DNA of 64,000 nt from Sphingopyxis sp. L1A2A (GTDB lineage: Bacteria; Pseudomonadota; Alphaproteobacteria; Sphingomonadales; Sphingomonadaceae), in assembly GCF_005502465.1 (NCBI RefSeq), contig NZ_SCOT01000012.1, positions 1 through 64,000 on the forward strand, given 5' to 3'. Position numbers and translations under genes: made by a program. Position 1 is the stretch's first letter, and every line of letters begins with the position of its first letter. The notes beneath the pieces are model-generated. The model saw nothing but the letters and a program-made list of their open reading frames with translations, did no database searches and was not told where the DNA came from. Shown one piece after another: positions 36,646 through 45,954 of the stretch.

Positions 36646-37250
36646 CACAGCCGCTCGATCTTTTGCGCCGCCTCGTCGATCAGCGCGACAATGTCGTGCA
36701 GCGCCGCCTTGTCGAGGTCGCGGTCGCTCAGCCGGTCGAGCAGTACCTGGCGCAGATTGCCCATCGCGCGGCGGATCGATGCCGAATCGGTGCGCTGCGT
36801 TTCTTCGCCGACCGCGGTCAGCCGCGCCATCGCGGCATCGACGGTTTCGGTGTTGGCTGCCAGCTCGGCGCGTCCGGCATCGGTGATCGCGAACAGCTTT
36901 TTGGCGCCCTCGCTCTGCTGCGCTTCGATCTGGCCCATGTCATCGAGCATCGTCAGCGTCGGATAGATGACCCCGGGGCTGGGCGCATAGGCGCCCCCGG
37001 TCAACTCCTCGATCTGGCGGATCAGGTCGTATCCGTGGCGCGGTTCGTCGGCGATCAGCTTGAGCAGCACCAGCCGCAGCTCGCCGCTGTCGAACATCCG
37101 TTGCCGTCCGCCGCGCTCGCCCCGGCCGCCGCCACCGCGTCGGCCGCTAAAGCCGTGCCCGAAGCCATGGCCAAAGCCGCGTCCGGCGCCGCGATGCATC
37201 GCATGCCGCCCGCCACAACCGCGGCCATTCATTTTCGCATAAAAAATCAT
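36645..37250 (-). CDS. PadR-family regulator with Gly/His-rich N-terminus
   Basis: A 201-aa regulator. Residues 1-50 are unusually rich in Gly, His and Arg (GRGFGHGFGHGFSGRRG), then the PadR winged helix follows: LRLVLLKLIADEPRHGYDLI near 60 and APSPGVIYPTLTMLDD near 85. The C-terminal helices form the dimer arm. ATG 37250 is favoured because AAGGA lies exactly 6 nt upstream. A GATATATC palindrome at 37286-37293 is a possible autoregulatory site. The His-rich part could bind metal. It is coupled to the DUF2218 gene. Confidence 0.88.
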   Translation of the reverse strand: MIFYAKMNGRGCGGRHAMHRGAGRGFGHGFGHGFSGRRGGGGRGERGGRQRMFDSGELRLVLLKLIADEPRHGYDLIRQIEELTGGAYAPSPGVIYPTLTMLDDMGQIEAQQSEGAKKLFAITDAGRAELAANTETVDAAMARLTAVGEETQRTDSASIRRAMGNLRQVLLDRLSDRDLDKAALHDIVALIDEAAQKIERL

Positions 37251-37361
37251 TATCATTCCTTTTGAGTGATTCTTGATGCGTCTACGATATATCTTAAAGC
37301 GAACTTTGCAAGAGGGCGATTGCACGCTGCGCGACACTTTCGCCAACTTCCGCCCCGCGCC

Positions 37362-37389
37362 TTGACTTCCGGCCGTTTCCGGCTAATAG
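37362..37389 (+). promoter_or_regulatory. Promoter of rplJL
   Basis: TTGACT (37362-37367), a 16-nt spacer and TAATAG (37384-37389) give a good housekeeping promoter about 275 nt before rplJ. It implies a leader RNA of about 268 nt, within which a small CGCCTG/CAGGCG hairpin (37504-37521) and a terminator-like hairpin are found. Confidence 0.7.
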
Positions 37390-37554
37390 CGCCCCCGTGT
37401 TGCCGCGGGTTCGCTTGTGGCAATTCCGTCCGAGACAGTTGGTGCAGGGGATTTGCCCTGCTTAATTTCCAGCCGAGACGGGGAACAGTCTTTTTCGGTC
37501 GCCCGCCTGCGTGTTCAGGCGACGCGTCTTGACCGACCCCTTCGGACATCGCCA

Positions 37555-37601
37555 ACGCAAATGCAGGTGAGCCTTGGCTCGCGCCTGTATCTGCGTTTTT
37601 T
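37555..37601 (+). terminator. Attenuator-like terminator in the rplJ leader
   Basis: ACGCAAATGCAGG (37555-37567) pairs with CCTGTATCTGCGT (37584-37596), 11 of 13 Watson-Crick plus one wobble. Inside, GAGCC pairs with GGCTC. Six T residues (37596-37601) follow directly. It lies 62 nt before the rplJ start and after the promoter, so it can only act on the rplJL transcript itself. Confidence 0.7.
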
Positions 37602-37663
37602 AGCCGCCCGGCGGCGCGTGCGTTTCGGCGTGGGCGCATCCGGGCACAGAGTGGAGTATAGGC

Positions 37664-38179
37664 ATGGATCGTACGGAAAAGGCCGAAGCCGTATCCTCGC
37701 TGAACGCTACGCTGGCATCAGCTGCCTCGGTTGTGGTCGTCCGCAACCTGGGCATGACCGTCGCTCAGTCGACGGTGCTGCGCCAGCAAATGCGCGACGC
37801 AGGAGCCGACTTTCGCGTCACGAAGAACCGTCTTGCCAAAATCGCGCTCGACGGCACGTCCTATGGCGGGATCGGCGAACTGCTGACCGGCCCCACCGCC
37901 CTGGCAACCTCGACCGATCCGGTCGCGGCGGCAAAGATCGCGGTGGAATTTGCCAAGACCAACGACAAACTTGAAATCGTTGGCGGCGGCATGGGCGACG
38001 TGGTGCTCGACGTGAATGGCGTGAAGGCGCTGGCTTCGCTTCCCTCGCTCGACGAGCTGCGCGCCAAGATCATTGGTCTGGTGCAGGCTCCGGCTACCAA
38101 GGTTGCGCAGATTGCCGCAGCTCCGGCGGGCCAGTTGGCGCGGGTTTTTGGCGCATATGCCGCCAAAGAAGCAGCGTGA
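37664..38179 (+). CDS. rplJ: 50S ribosomal protein L10
   Basis: A 171-aa L10, beginning [18 protein letters not shown], with the RNA-binding N-terminal domain ([13 protein letters not shown] near residue 48) and a C-terminal helix that holds L7/L12 dimers. L10 with L12 is the usual autogenous regulator of this operon. It is preceded by a long leader and followed by rplL. Confidence 0.98.
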   Translation: MDRTEKAEAVSSLNATLASAASVVVVRNLGMTVAQSTVLRQQMRDAGADFRVTKNRLAKIALDGTSYGGIGELLTGPTALATSTDPVAAAKIAVEFAKTNDKLEIVGGGMGDVVLDVNGVKALASLPSLDELRAKIIGLVQAPATKVAQIAAAPAGQLARVFGAYAAKEAA

Positions 38180-38237
38180 TTTCGAACTACCTTTGAAACT
38201 TACTGCCGGGACATCCCGGTTCTGATGGAGAATGAAC

Positions 38238-38609
38238 ATGGCTGATCTTGCAAAGATCGTTGAAGAACTGTCGACGCTGACCGTCCTCGAAGCGGCTGAC
38301 CTGTCGAAGATGCTCGAAGAAAAGTGGGGCGTTTCGGCTGCTGCTGCCGTTGCTGCCGCTCCGGCTGCTGCCGCTGCTGGCCCGGCTGCTGAAGAGCAGA
38401 CCGAATTCGACGTCATCCTGACGGGTGACGGCGGCAACAAGATCAACGCGATTAAGGAAGTTCGCGCGATCACCGGTCTGGGCCTCGGCGAAGCCAAGGC
38501 GCTCGTCGAAAGCGCACCGAAGGCCATCAAGGAAGGCGTCAACAAGGCTGAAGCTGAGGAGCTCAAGAAGCGTCTCGAAGCAGCCGGCGCGACTGTCGAA
38601 CTGAAGTAA
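38238..38609 (+). CDS. rplL: 50S ribosomal protein L7/L12
   Basis: A 123-aa stalk protein with the dimerising N-terminal helices, an Ala-rich hinge (residues 38-52) and the factor-binding C-terminal domain with KIEVIKEVR-type and [12 protein letters not shown] stretches. GGAG 7 nt upstream favours ATG 38238 over the one two codons earlier. A strong terminator follows. Confidence 0.98.
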   Translation: MADLAKIVEELSTLTVLEAADLSKMLEEKWGVSAAAAVAAAPAAAAAGPAAEEQTEFDVILTGDGGNKINAIKEVRAITGLGLGEAKALVESAPKAIKEGVNKAEAEELKKRLEAAGATVELK

Positions 38610-38664
38610 TTCGGTTGGCAGGAACCGGCCGGTTCATCCGGCCGGGCTCCAGGACAAAAGAAAA

Positions 38665-38696
38665 GGGCGGCGCCGCGAGGCACCGCCCTTTTTTTT
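38665..38696 (+). terminator. Intrinsic terminator of rplJL
   Basis: GGGCGG-C-GCC-gcga-GGC-A-CCGCCC forms a 9-bp stem with one mismatch, followed by eight T residues. It separates rplJL from rpoBC, which starts more than 9 kb further on. Confidence 0.93.
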
Positions 38697-38728
38697 GTGC
38701 GGCGAGGGACCGCCGCGGAATATCGGGA

Positions 38729-39781
38729 TTAGCGGTTGGAATATCCCGGACGGAACGTCGTGGTGACGCTGCCGCGCGTGGGTTCGGGACGACGCACTTC
38801 CTGTTCCTGCAACGCTGGGGCGGGGCGCTGGGCGATCTCCCACGCGCTAACCGGCTTGCGCGTCATATCCTTCTGCGCGCTCAGCGTATCGTCGTAGGCG
38901 ACGCGTTCCTGGCGATCGAGAAAGCGGGCGCGCTTCAGACGCTTGTTCAGCGTCGCGAACGGATTGTCCGGCGTCGGGCCAGCCATGGCCATGGCTTCGT
39001 GACGTCCCATGCTGCCGCTCGGCGCGGCGGCAAATGCCGGGGTGGTGCGCGGGGCCGAGGGGGTCTGCGCACGCGGCGTCGGTGCATAGGCGGGACTGAT
39101 CCAGGGCTCGGCGTCGCTGGCCGCCGGAGCAGCCGCCATCACTGGCGCATGGCGCTGAACCGGAGCGTCCTCAGCAACCGCGCCGGATGCACGGCGACGA
39201 CGGGCAAAGGCGAGGCCGGCACCGCCAACGATGAGCAGCGCCGCGGCGCCGCCAGCGATCTCCCAAGGGAAATCGCTCGTCGCTGCGGTCGCTGCGGTCG
39301 CCGTTTCGGCGGGCAGCGGCGCGGCGTCAACCGCCGGTTCGGCAGGGAGCGCCATCGGTGCGGCGATCGGCGTGATGTTCGCGGGCGGCGCTGTGTCGGC
39401 TACCGGCGCGGCGGCTGCCGCAACGGCCACCGGCGCGGCGGCAGCGGGGCGAACACGCGGAGCGGTACGCGCCGTGCGGGCCGGAGCGGGCGTTTCCGCG
39501 CGCGGCGTCGGCGGCGGCGTTGCCGTGCTTTCAACCGGTGCGATGTCGAGCGGCACCCGGATGACCGGCGCCGGGGCAGCGGTCTGCGGCGCCGCCACGG
39601 GGGCGGGCGCGCTCGGCTCGGCGACGGTGGGCGGGGTTTGCGGTGTCGGTGCCGTCGGCGCAGCGACCGGCGGGGTCATCGTGATGGTGGGCGCTTCCTG
39701 AGCGAAAGCACTGGGGGTGGACAGAACCAGGAACGCGGCAATCGCGCTCGTGGCGGGGCGGGAGAGGGCGATATTTTTCAT
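38729..39781 (-). CDS. Pro/Ala-rich envelope protein with one membrane segment
   Basis: A 350-aa protein. It has an N-terminal signal peptide ending near AFAQ (residue 28), then about 130 residues almost only of Ala, Pro, Thr and Val, a membrane helix at about 172-192 (GGAAALLIVGGAGLAFARRRR) and a cytoplasmic part ending in a conserved-looking NPFATLNKRLKRARFLDRQE stretch. The periplasmic part is probably extended. Function is unknown. Confidence 0.75.
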   Translation of the reverse strand: MKNIALSRPATSAIAAFLVLSTPSAFAQEAPTITMTPPVAAPTAPTPQTPPTVAEPSAPAPVAAPQTAAPAPVIRVPLDIAPVESTATPPPTPRAETPAPARTARTAPRVRPAAAAPVAVAAAAAPVADTAPPANITPIAAPMALPAEPAVDAAPLPAETATAATAATSDFPWEIAGGAAALLIVGGAGLAFARRRRASGAVAEDAPVQRHAPVMAAAPAASDAEPWISPAYAPTPRAQTPSAPRTTPAFAAAPSGSMGRHEAMAMAGPTPDNPFATLNKRLKRARFLDRQERVAYDDTLSAQKDMTRKPVSAWEIAQRPAPALQEQEVRRPEPTRGSVTTTFRPGYSNR

Positions 39782-40068
39782 CATAGTGAAGGACGAACGA
39801 ACCGCGCCGGAAAACCGCTGCCCGAGCGTCTCCCTTTCCGGGACGAGCCGTGGCTGCCGAACGGCATGGCGAAGATTCCGCCGCTATTGGTCGCGCGCAG
39901 CGACCGGGTTTGCGACCGGACGCATGGCGCGGCCGTGGAGCGATAGGTCGAAAAAGGCCAAGTTTTTCAGGTGTGAAATACAAAAATGACAATGGCTTTG
40001 CGGTTTGGCGTCGTCCGGCGTCACCATTTCGTCATCGCGGCGCAACTTCGCCATGGTCAACGCGGGCC

Positions 40069-41097
40069 ATGAAAACGACCGATCTTGCACCCACCCGGCT
40101 GCCGACCCATCTGCGTGAAACGCAGCGCCTGTTGTTCATCGCCAAGCACGCCCGCTGGACCGGCGGTCTGCATGCCGACGACGGCAATCACGCGCTGTAT
40201 CACCGCGAAATGCGCGAGACGCTCGAGGAGCTGGGGATCGAGTTGCTGATCGCGGACAGTTATGCCGCACTGTTCGATCGGCCCGCTGCCGATTTCGTCT
40301 TCCCGCTGCTCAATCGCGGCGGCTTTTTCAATTCGGAAATGCTGCTGCCCTTGCTGTGCAACCAGCATGGCCTGCCCTATCTGGGCGCTTCGCCGATCGT
40401 GCGGGGGCTGTCCGACGACAAGCATCTGACCAAGCTGGAGGCCGCGGCACGCGGGGTGCCGACCGCGCCGTGGGCGCTGTTCCGCCGCGGCGCGCCGATC
40501 GACGTGGCGCGCTGTCCGCCCGCCCGGCGCTGGGTGATCAAACCGAACAACAGCTCGGCGTCATGGGGCGTCCGCGACGCGCACGACCGCGTCGAACTGG
40601 CGCAGTCGATCGCCGAGATCCACGCGCTCGACCATGACGCGCTCGTCGAACCCTTCATCGACGGCAGCGATATCGAAGTGCCGGTGATCACGCTGGACGA
40701 CGAGCCCGCGATGCTGCCGATGATGATTTTCGAGCAAGACGATCCCACCCAGCTGCGCACCTATCAGGAAAAGCGCGATCTGGTCGGTAACGTCGGCTAT
40801 TGCATCAAGCGCCTCGACGATCCGCTGATCAGCCGCCAGGTCGTCGAATATACCCGCCGCATGGCCGATGTGTTTCGTCCCTTCGACTATGGCCGCTTCG
40901 AATTCCGCGTCGATCAGGCGACCGGCGACGTGCGGCTGCTCGAGGTCAATCTCAACTGTAACCTGTGGTCGGAAAAGCTGTTCGCGCGCTCTGCGGCGAT
41001 CGCGGGCTTCACCCACGCGGCGCTGATCGAAACGATCGTCGCCGAAAGCATGATCCGTCAGATCGCTCCGGCGATCGCGCGGCGCGACGCGGCATGA
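40069..41097 (+). CDS. ATP-grasp ligase, D-Ala-D-Ala ligase-like
   Basis: A 342-aa ATP-grasp enzyme. LPYLGASPIVRGLSDDKHLT near residue 100 resembles the D-Ala-D-Ala ligase central domain, WVIKPNNSSASWGV near 150 is the ATP-grasp lysine region and LLEVNLNCNLW near 295 carries the metal-binding E-x-N. It joins a carboxylate to an amine or hydroxyl; substrates are unknown. It overlaps the next gene as ATGA, so the two act together. It differs from housekeeping Ddl in the start and in the lack of the Ddl C-terminal signature. Confidence 0.8.
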   Translation: MKTTDLAPTRLPTHLRETQRLLFIAKHARWTGGLHADDGNHALYHREMRETLEELGIELLIADSYAALFDRPAADFVFPLLNRGGFFNSEMLLPLLCNQHGLPYLGASPIVRGLSDDKHLTKLEAAARGVPTAPWALFRRGAPIDVARCPPARRWVIKPNNSSASWGVRDAHDRVELAQSIAEIHALDHDALVEPFIDGSDIEVPVITLDDEPAMLPMMIFEQDDPTQLRTYQEKRDLVGNVGYCIKRLDDPLISRQVVEYTRRMADVFRPFDYGRFEFRVDQATGDVRLLEVNLNCNLWSEKLFARSAAIAGFTHAALIETIVAESMIRQIAPAIARRDAA

Positions 41098-41945
41098 TCG
41101 GCGCGATCCTGATCCTCGCGGGTCGTCGGCCGGGGGCGGTCGATGCGTTGGCTGCGGCTCATGGCGTCGCCGACAAATGCCTCGTCCCCGTGGCCGGGCG
41201 GCCGATGATCGCGCATGTGCTGAGCAGCGCGGCGCGTAGCGCGGCCAAGCAGATATTCATATCCACCCACCACTTGGGTTTGCTCGCCGAGCTGAATGAC
41301 CCGGTGATCAAATTGTTGGGCAACCGCCTGATCGTTGTTCCCGCCGCGGACAATCTGGCGGACTCGGTTCTGGCGGTGGCAGGCGTCGCCAGTTTCCCGC
41401 TGTTGATCACGACCGCCGACAATTGTCTGCTGACGCCCGAAACGATCGCCGAAATCGGCGCCGAGGCCGCGCGTCTCTACGTCGAGGCGGGGGTGGCGCT
41501 GGCGCGGCGCGAGGATGTCCTTGCGGTGCACCCCGAAGGCCAGCGGCGCTTTTACGAATTTTCGGACGTCGCGGTGTCGAACTGCAATGCTTACTGGATC
41601 AGTCATCCTGGCGCGCTGAAGGCGACCGAGGCGTTTCGCGGCGGCGGCCAGTTCGTCAAAAAGCCGCTGCGGGTGATGCAGGCTTTCGGGCTGATCAATT
41701 TGCTGCGCTTTCGTTTCGGCCTCGGACCGATCCACCATATCTTCGCGCGTATTTCGCGGCACCTGAATCTCGAAGTCGCCCCGCTGCTGGTGAGCAACGG
41801 GGCGACGGCGATCGATGTCGACAATGAACGGTCGCTGCGCGTGACCGAGGCGCTGATGGTGCGCGTCAGTCCGCAACCCAGTTGCCGTGAAAGCCGGGCG
41901 GAACCCGGTGCGGCAGATGCACGACAGCTTGCGGTGACCCGGTAA
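41094..41945 (+). CDS. Nucleotidyltransferase of the MobA/GlmU-like NTP_transf_3 family
   Basis: A 283-aa protein. ILILAGRRPGAVDALAAAHG at the N-terminus is a variant of the nucleotide-binding loop, followed by DKCLVPVAGRPMIAHVL near residue 28 and LLITTADNCLLTPE near 105, the metal-binding region. The middle (about 150-220) includes a lipid- or phosphate-binding-like stretch. It probably activates a small precursor with CTP, GTP or UTP for the partner ATP-grasp ligase. Its 3' end overlaps the convergent carotenoid oxygenase by 80 bp. Confidence 0.78.
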   Translation: MIGAILILAGRRPGAVDALAAAHGVADKCLVPVAGRPMIAHVLSSAARSAAKQIFISTHHLGLLAELNDPVIKLLGNRLIVVPAADNLADSVLAVAGVASFPLLITTADNCLLTPETIAEIGAEAARLYVEAGVALARREDVLAVHPEGQRRFYEFSDVAVSNCNAYWISHPGALKATEAFRGGGQFVKKPLRVMQAFGLINLLRFRFGLGPIHHIFARISRHLNLEVAPLLVSNGATAIDVDNERSLRVTEALMVRVSPQPSCRESRAEPGAADARQLAVTR

Positions 41946-43308
41946 AATCATCGGCGTTGAGGATAACCAGCGCGGTCGTCTGGTCGTTCATGTCGACGAC
42001 CAGGCCGATCAGCCAGCCGTCATCCTCGGCGCCATTGGCGCTGCGCGGGACGAACACGAATTCGCCGGGGTGGCGGCCGGGGCCGAAATCGTGGATGGCG
42101 GTCGTACCGCGATCGAGATCGTGACGAAACAATCTGGTGTCGGCAATTTCCATCTCGGTGGTCGCGCGATCGGGTAGCGCAACCGAATAGGCGTAGCGAT
42201 AGGGCCGCGTCGTCAGTCGCTCGTCATAGCGCGGGAATTCCTGGGGATGATCGTGAAGGACGGCGCGCGTCGTCGTTCCGGCGGCGGGGTCGATCGTCCA
42301 GCGTTCCATCCGTGACCGCTCGCTGTCCGGGCCGCGCTTGGAACTCGCGAACATCGTCTCATGCGCCACAACATCGACGATCACCTTGCCGTCCGCGGTT
42401 TCATACGCATTGGCGGGGTGAAAGACATAGCAGGGCTCGACCGGCACCCAGACGATCGTATCGCCGCTGCCTTTCCTGGGGAGGAGGCCGACGCGCGCCG
42501 GGTGGGCGTCATTCCACGCATAGGGAAAGCGATAGCCCGCGAGCAGCATCTTCATCGAGAAGGTGACCGGCAGGTCGAAAACCAACGCGTAATTTGCGGT
42601 GATCGCGCAGTCGTGGATCGAGGGGCCGTCGCTGATCGCGATGGCCTCTTCGCGGATGACGTGCGCGTTGCTGTCCATCACGACGTGCCAGACCTTGTTC
42701 GGCTCGTCGCCGCGATAAGTGATCGCGTGCGTTTCGTCGGTGACGGGGTCGTGGTGCGGATGGGCGGTGTAGGCGCCGACGAGGGTGCCGTCGAACGGGT
42801 TGTGCGCGATGGTGTTCAGCTCATAGCCCAGCTCGACAGGTTTGCCGCCCGCTTCGACGATCGCGAAGGTGCGGCCGGCGAGACCGACGACATTGGTGTT
42901 CGGGGCATCGTTGCGCCCTTCGCGCGGGCCGGGGGGCAGCGCCTCGCCCAGCATTTCGCAGGCTTCGGCGCCGCGCACCCAGCGATTGCGATACCAGTCG
43001 GCCTTGCCGCCTTCGATGCGGATGCCGTGGACCATGCCCGCGCCGGTGAACCAGTGATAGCTGGCGGGATCGGGGGCGACGGCAGGGTTGGGGCCGTTGC
43101 GCAGATAGCGGCCGGTCAGCGCGGCGGGGATCTCGCCTTCGACGCGCAGCCCTTCGAGCGTCAGTTCCTCGGTCATCGGTTGGTGGATGCCGGTGAGGAA
43201 GGGGTGCGCGTCGGTCGGGCGGGGCAGGCGCTTGCGGTTGAAGTCGGCGACCTTGCCGATGCCTTTGGTCACCGCGCCGCGGATGAGGGTTTCGACGTTG
43301 CTTGCCAT
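41866..43308 (-). CDS. Carotenoid/stilbene cleavage oxygenase (RPE65 family)
   Basis: A 480-aa seven-bladed beta-propeller dioxygenase. The four iron-binding His are visible: TAHPHHD (His183), SIHDCAIT (His232), YVFHPAN (His297) and GFHGNW (His474). The GRYLRNGPNP stretch near 66 is the family start. It cleaves a conjugated double bond in a carotenoid or a stilbene such as those from lignin. No signal peptide. A TetR gene is divergent from it, which suggests substrate-induced expression. Confidence 0.93.
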   Translation of the reverse strand: MASNVETLIRGAVTKGIGKVADFNRKRLPRPTDAHPFLTGIHQPMTEELTLEGLRVEGEIPAALTGRYLRNGPNPAVAPDPASYHWFTGAGMVHGIRIEGGKADWYRNRWVRGAEACEMLGEALPPGPREGRNDAPNTNVVGLAGRTFAIVEAGGKPVELGYELNTIAHNPFDGTLVGAYTAHPHHDPVTDETHAITYRGDEPNKVWHVVMDSNAHVIREEAIAISDGPSIHDCAITANYALVFDLPVTFSMKMLLAGYRFPYAWNDAHPARVGLLPRKGSGDTIVWVPVEPCYVFHPANAYETADGKVIVDVVAHETMFASSKRGPDSERSRMERWTIDPAAGTTTRAVLHDHPQEFPRYDERLTTRPYRYAYSVALPDRATTEMEIADTRLFRHDLDRGTTAIHDFGPGRHPGEFVFVPRSANGAEDDGWLIGLVVDMNDQTTALVILNADDFTGSPQAVVHLPHRVPPGFHGNWVAD

Positions 43309-43431
43309 GATATTGCTCCTTACGGATGTTGGCGAAAGTGCCGCCCCTCGGCTGGCCGGCAGGCCGGCCGCTCGGGATAAACTGGCCTCCGGCCAGCGTG
43401 GGGGTTGCGCTGGCGACTCGTAATGTTTACG

Positions 43432-43468
43432 GTGACAACATGATCGAACAAGATAACAGTGTCAACAT
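43432..43468. promoter_or_regulatory. Direct repeats spanning the TetR start
   Basis: GTGACAACAT (43432-43441) and GTGTCAACAT (43459-43468) differ by one base and lie over and just after the start codon of the TetR gene; ATGTT-N9-AACAT also occurs at about 43423. A repressor bound here would block its own expression and might affect the divergent oxygenase gene. Confidence 0.4.
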
Positions 43469-44051
43469 AAAAAGCGACGGCGCGAAAGCGGCGGGCGCTT
43501 ATCATCATGGCGACCTGCGCGCGGCGGTGATCGCGGCGGGGCTGAAACGGCTGGAGGCGGGCGACGATGGCGAGCTGGGCCTGCGCGCGCTGGCGCGCGA
43601 CGTCGGGGTCAGCGCAACCGCGCTTTACCGCCACTTTCCGGACAAGGAAGCGTTGCTCGACGCGCTCGCCGACGAAGGGCTGCGGCGCCTCGGCGCGCGG
43701 CAGGCACAGGCGTGGCTGAAGGCCGGGGGCGGGCGCAATGGGTTCAAGGCAACGGGCATAACCTATGTCCGCTTTGCCCACGACGAGCCCGCGCTGTTCC
43801 GCCTGAGCTTTACGCGGCAGATGTCGGCGCGCCACGCCAATGTCGGCGGCGACGGCGGCGAAGTGGCCTATAACCTGCTCCGCGCCGGGGTGGGAGAGGC
43901 GTTGCCGGGGGTCGAAAACCCCGATACGGCGGCGCTGCACGCCTGGGCGCTGGTCCATGGCCTGGCGATGTTGATCCTCGACCGGCGGCTGGAATGGGAC
44001 GAAGCGATGGTCGACAAGGTGGTCGGCCTGACCTTTGGCGGCATCGATTGA
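43440..44051 (+). CDS. TetR-family regulator, divergent from the carotenoid oxygenase
   Basis: A 203-aa regulator. HHGDLRAAVIAAGLKRLEAG near residue 22 and LALARDVGVSATALYRHFPDKEALL-type residues near 50-70 form the HTH. The C-terminal domain matches the TetR_C_33/WHG group. I chose the ATG at 43440 because it gives the family-typical N-terminus; an earlier in-frame ATG at 43326 would overlap the divergent promoter region. Confidence 0.87.
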   Translation: MIEQDNSVNIKSDGAKAAGAYHHGDLRAAVIAAGLKRLEAGDDGELGLRALARDVGVSATALYRHFPDKEALLDALADEGLRRLGARQAQAWLKAGGGRNGFKATGITYVRFAHDEPALFRLSFTRQMSARHANVGGDGGEVAYNLLRAGVGEALPGVENPDTAALHAWALVHGLAMLILDRRLEWDEAMVDKVVGLTFGGID

Positions 44052-44138
44052 GGGGCGACGCGAACTGATCGCGCGATAAACAGGGGGAGGCGGCGATATG
44101 TTAGCGGTTTCTTTCCCTCTTTTCGGCTATCTGGTCTG

Positions 44139-45926
44139 ATGACCCGGTCGCTATCCCCCCGCGTCGAGGCGATATTCTGGTTCCTCCTGACCGCAGCCGG
44201 ATATTTCCTGCTCGCGAACCTGTCGCTGCACGCGACCAAGGGCGCCGACAATATCGCCGCCATCTGGCCGCCCAGCGGCTATCTTTTGGCGCTGTTGCTG
44301 TTGATGCCGGCGCACGCGCGCCTCGCCGCCTTTGCCGGCATGGCGGCGGCGAGCATCGGCGCCAACATGACCCAGGGGATCGAGGCGGCGACCGCCGCCG
44401 CCTACACCACCGCAAACGCCGCCGAGGCGGCGATTGCGCTGTGGCTGGTGCGGCGCCGCGAACCCGGCGAAATATCGTTCATGGGGCCGCGCGCGGTCGG
44501 GAGTTTTTGCTTCGCAGCCCTGATCGCAAGCGCGGCGAGCGCGGGCATGGCCGCGATATTGACCGGCAACGGGCTCGATTTCTTTCTGTCGTGGATGACG
44601 ACGGTGGCGCTGGGAATGCTGATCGTCACCCCGCCGATCGTGATGCTGGCGCGGATGGTGCGATCGAACGCACTGAACAATGTGCCGACGGCGATGAAAG
44701 CCGAAGCGATCGCGCTGTTGACCGTGGCGGCCTTTGTTACCGGCGTGTCCTTTTCGCAGTCCGAATTCCCCGCCACTTTCGCGCCGTGCGTCGCGGTCAT
44801 TGTTGCCTCGTACCGGCTGGGGCCGTTCGGCGCCGCGGCGGGGATGTTGATCGTCGCGATCATCGCGGCGTTGCTGACCGGGCAGGGCCATGGACCGATT
44901 GCCGCGATGGACGCGACGCAAAAGGTCGAGGTGCTGTTCCTGCAATTCTATCTGGTGACGATGCTGTTCGTCGCGCTGCCGCTCGCCGCGCTGCTGGTGG
45001 TGCAACGGCGGCTGGCGAAGCGGCTGGAACAGAGCAACCGCTGGCTGTTGCAGGCCGAGGCGGCGGCGCTGGTCGGTCATTGGCGCGTCGACCTGGTGCG
45101 CTGGACGATCCAGTGGTCGGACCAGACCTATCGCGTCCATGGGCTGGAGCCCGGGATGCCGGTCGATGTCGATTACAGCGTCGCGCAATATCTGCCCGAC
45201 GACCGGGTGGCGGTGCAAAAGACGTTGGCCGACGCGGTCCGGTCGGGCGAACCGTTCGTGTTTCAGGGCCGGATTCTGCGCGCCGACGGTGAAGTCCGGC
45301 ATGTGAAATCGCACGGGTCGATTGACAAGAGCCGCGGCGGCAAGGCGATCGGGATTTTCGGGACCGTCCAGGACGTCACCGAGACGGTCGAAAATGCCCG
45401 TGTGCTGGAGGCGGCGCGCAGCGCGGCCGAACGGGTCGCCAACACCGACATGCTGACCGGGCTGCCGAACCGCCGCCACACGCTGGCGTTCCTCGACCAG
45501 GCATTGCGGAACGCGACGCAGGACAGCGCGCCGCTGGCGGTCGCGATTTTCGACATCGATCATTTCAAGCAGATCAACGACCTGCACGGCCACGCCACTG
45601 GCGACAAGGTGATCCGCCGCGTCGGCCAGCGCGCCAAGGCGTCGCTGCGCGAGGATGACATGGTCGGCCGGTTCGGCGGCGAGGAATTTGTCTGCATCTT
45701 GCAGGGTCGCAGCGCGCTGTCGGCCGAACTGGTCGCCGAACGGGTGCGCAAGGCGGTTCAGGCCGATACCGACGGCGCGGCCGCTGGTTTGCCGGGGGTC
45801 ACGGTCAGCATCGGGCTGGCGGTCTATGCCGGCGAGGCAAGCGTCGAAGACCTGCTCCAGCGCGCCGACAAGGCGCTCTATATGGCAAAACGCGACGGAC
45901 GGAACCGGTTGCGCATGGCGGCGTAA
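44139..45926 (+). CDS. MASE1-PAS-GGDEF diguanylate cyclase
   Basis: A 595-aa membrane sensor. Eight to ten hydrophobic segments at residues 1-290 with AAIWPPSGYLLALLLL near 40 are the MASE1 sensor domain. A PAS/PAC domain covers about 305-425. The GGDEF domain (430-595) has an intact GGEEF active site and an inhibitory RxxD site five residues before it (REDDMVGRFGGEEF). No EAL domain. It makes the second messenger cyclic di-GMP in response to an unknown membrane signal, with product feedback. Confidence 0.94.
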   Translation: MTRSLSPRVEAIFWFLLTAAGYFLLANLSLHATKGADNIAAIWPPSGYLLALLLLMPAHARLAAFAGMAAASIGANMTQGIEAATAAAYTTANAAEAAIALWLVRRREPGEISFMGPRAVGSFCFAALIASAASAGMAAILTGNGLDFFLSWMTTVALGMLIVTPPIVMLARMVRSNALNNVPTAMKAEAIALLTVAAFVTGVSFSQSEFPATFAPCVAVIVASYRLGPFGAAAGMLIVAIIAALLTGQGHGPIAAMDATQKVEVLFLQFYLVTMLFVALPLAALLVVQRRLAKRLEQSNRWLLQAEAAALVGHWRVDLVRWTIQWSDQTYRVHGLEPGMPVDVDYSVAQYLPDDRVAVQKTLADAVRSGEPFVFQGRILRADGEVRHVKSHGSIDKSRGGKAIGIFGTVQDVTETVENARVLEAARSAAERVANTDMLTGLPNRRHTLAFLDQALRNATQDSAPLAVAIFDIDHFKQINDLHGHATGDKVIRRVGQRAKASLREDDMVGRFGGEEFVCILQGRSALSAELVAERVRKAVQADTDGAAAGLPGVTVSIGLAVYAGEASVEDLLQRADKALYMAKRDGRNRLRMAA

Positions 45927-45954
45927 AAGGCGTCCCGCCTTGGTCGTTGGCGGC

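Noticed and set aside
44151-45593. Minus-strand frame of 480 codons opposite the diguanylate cyclase
   Set aside because: Antisense shadow of the GGDEF gene, rich in Arg and His.
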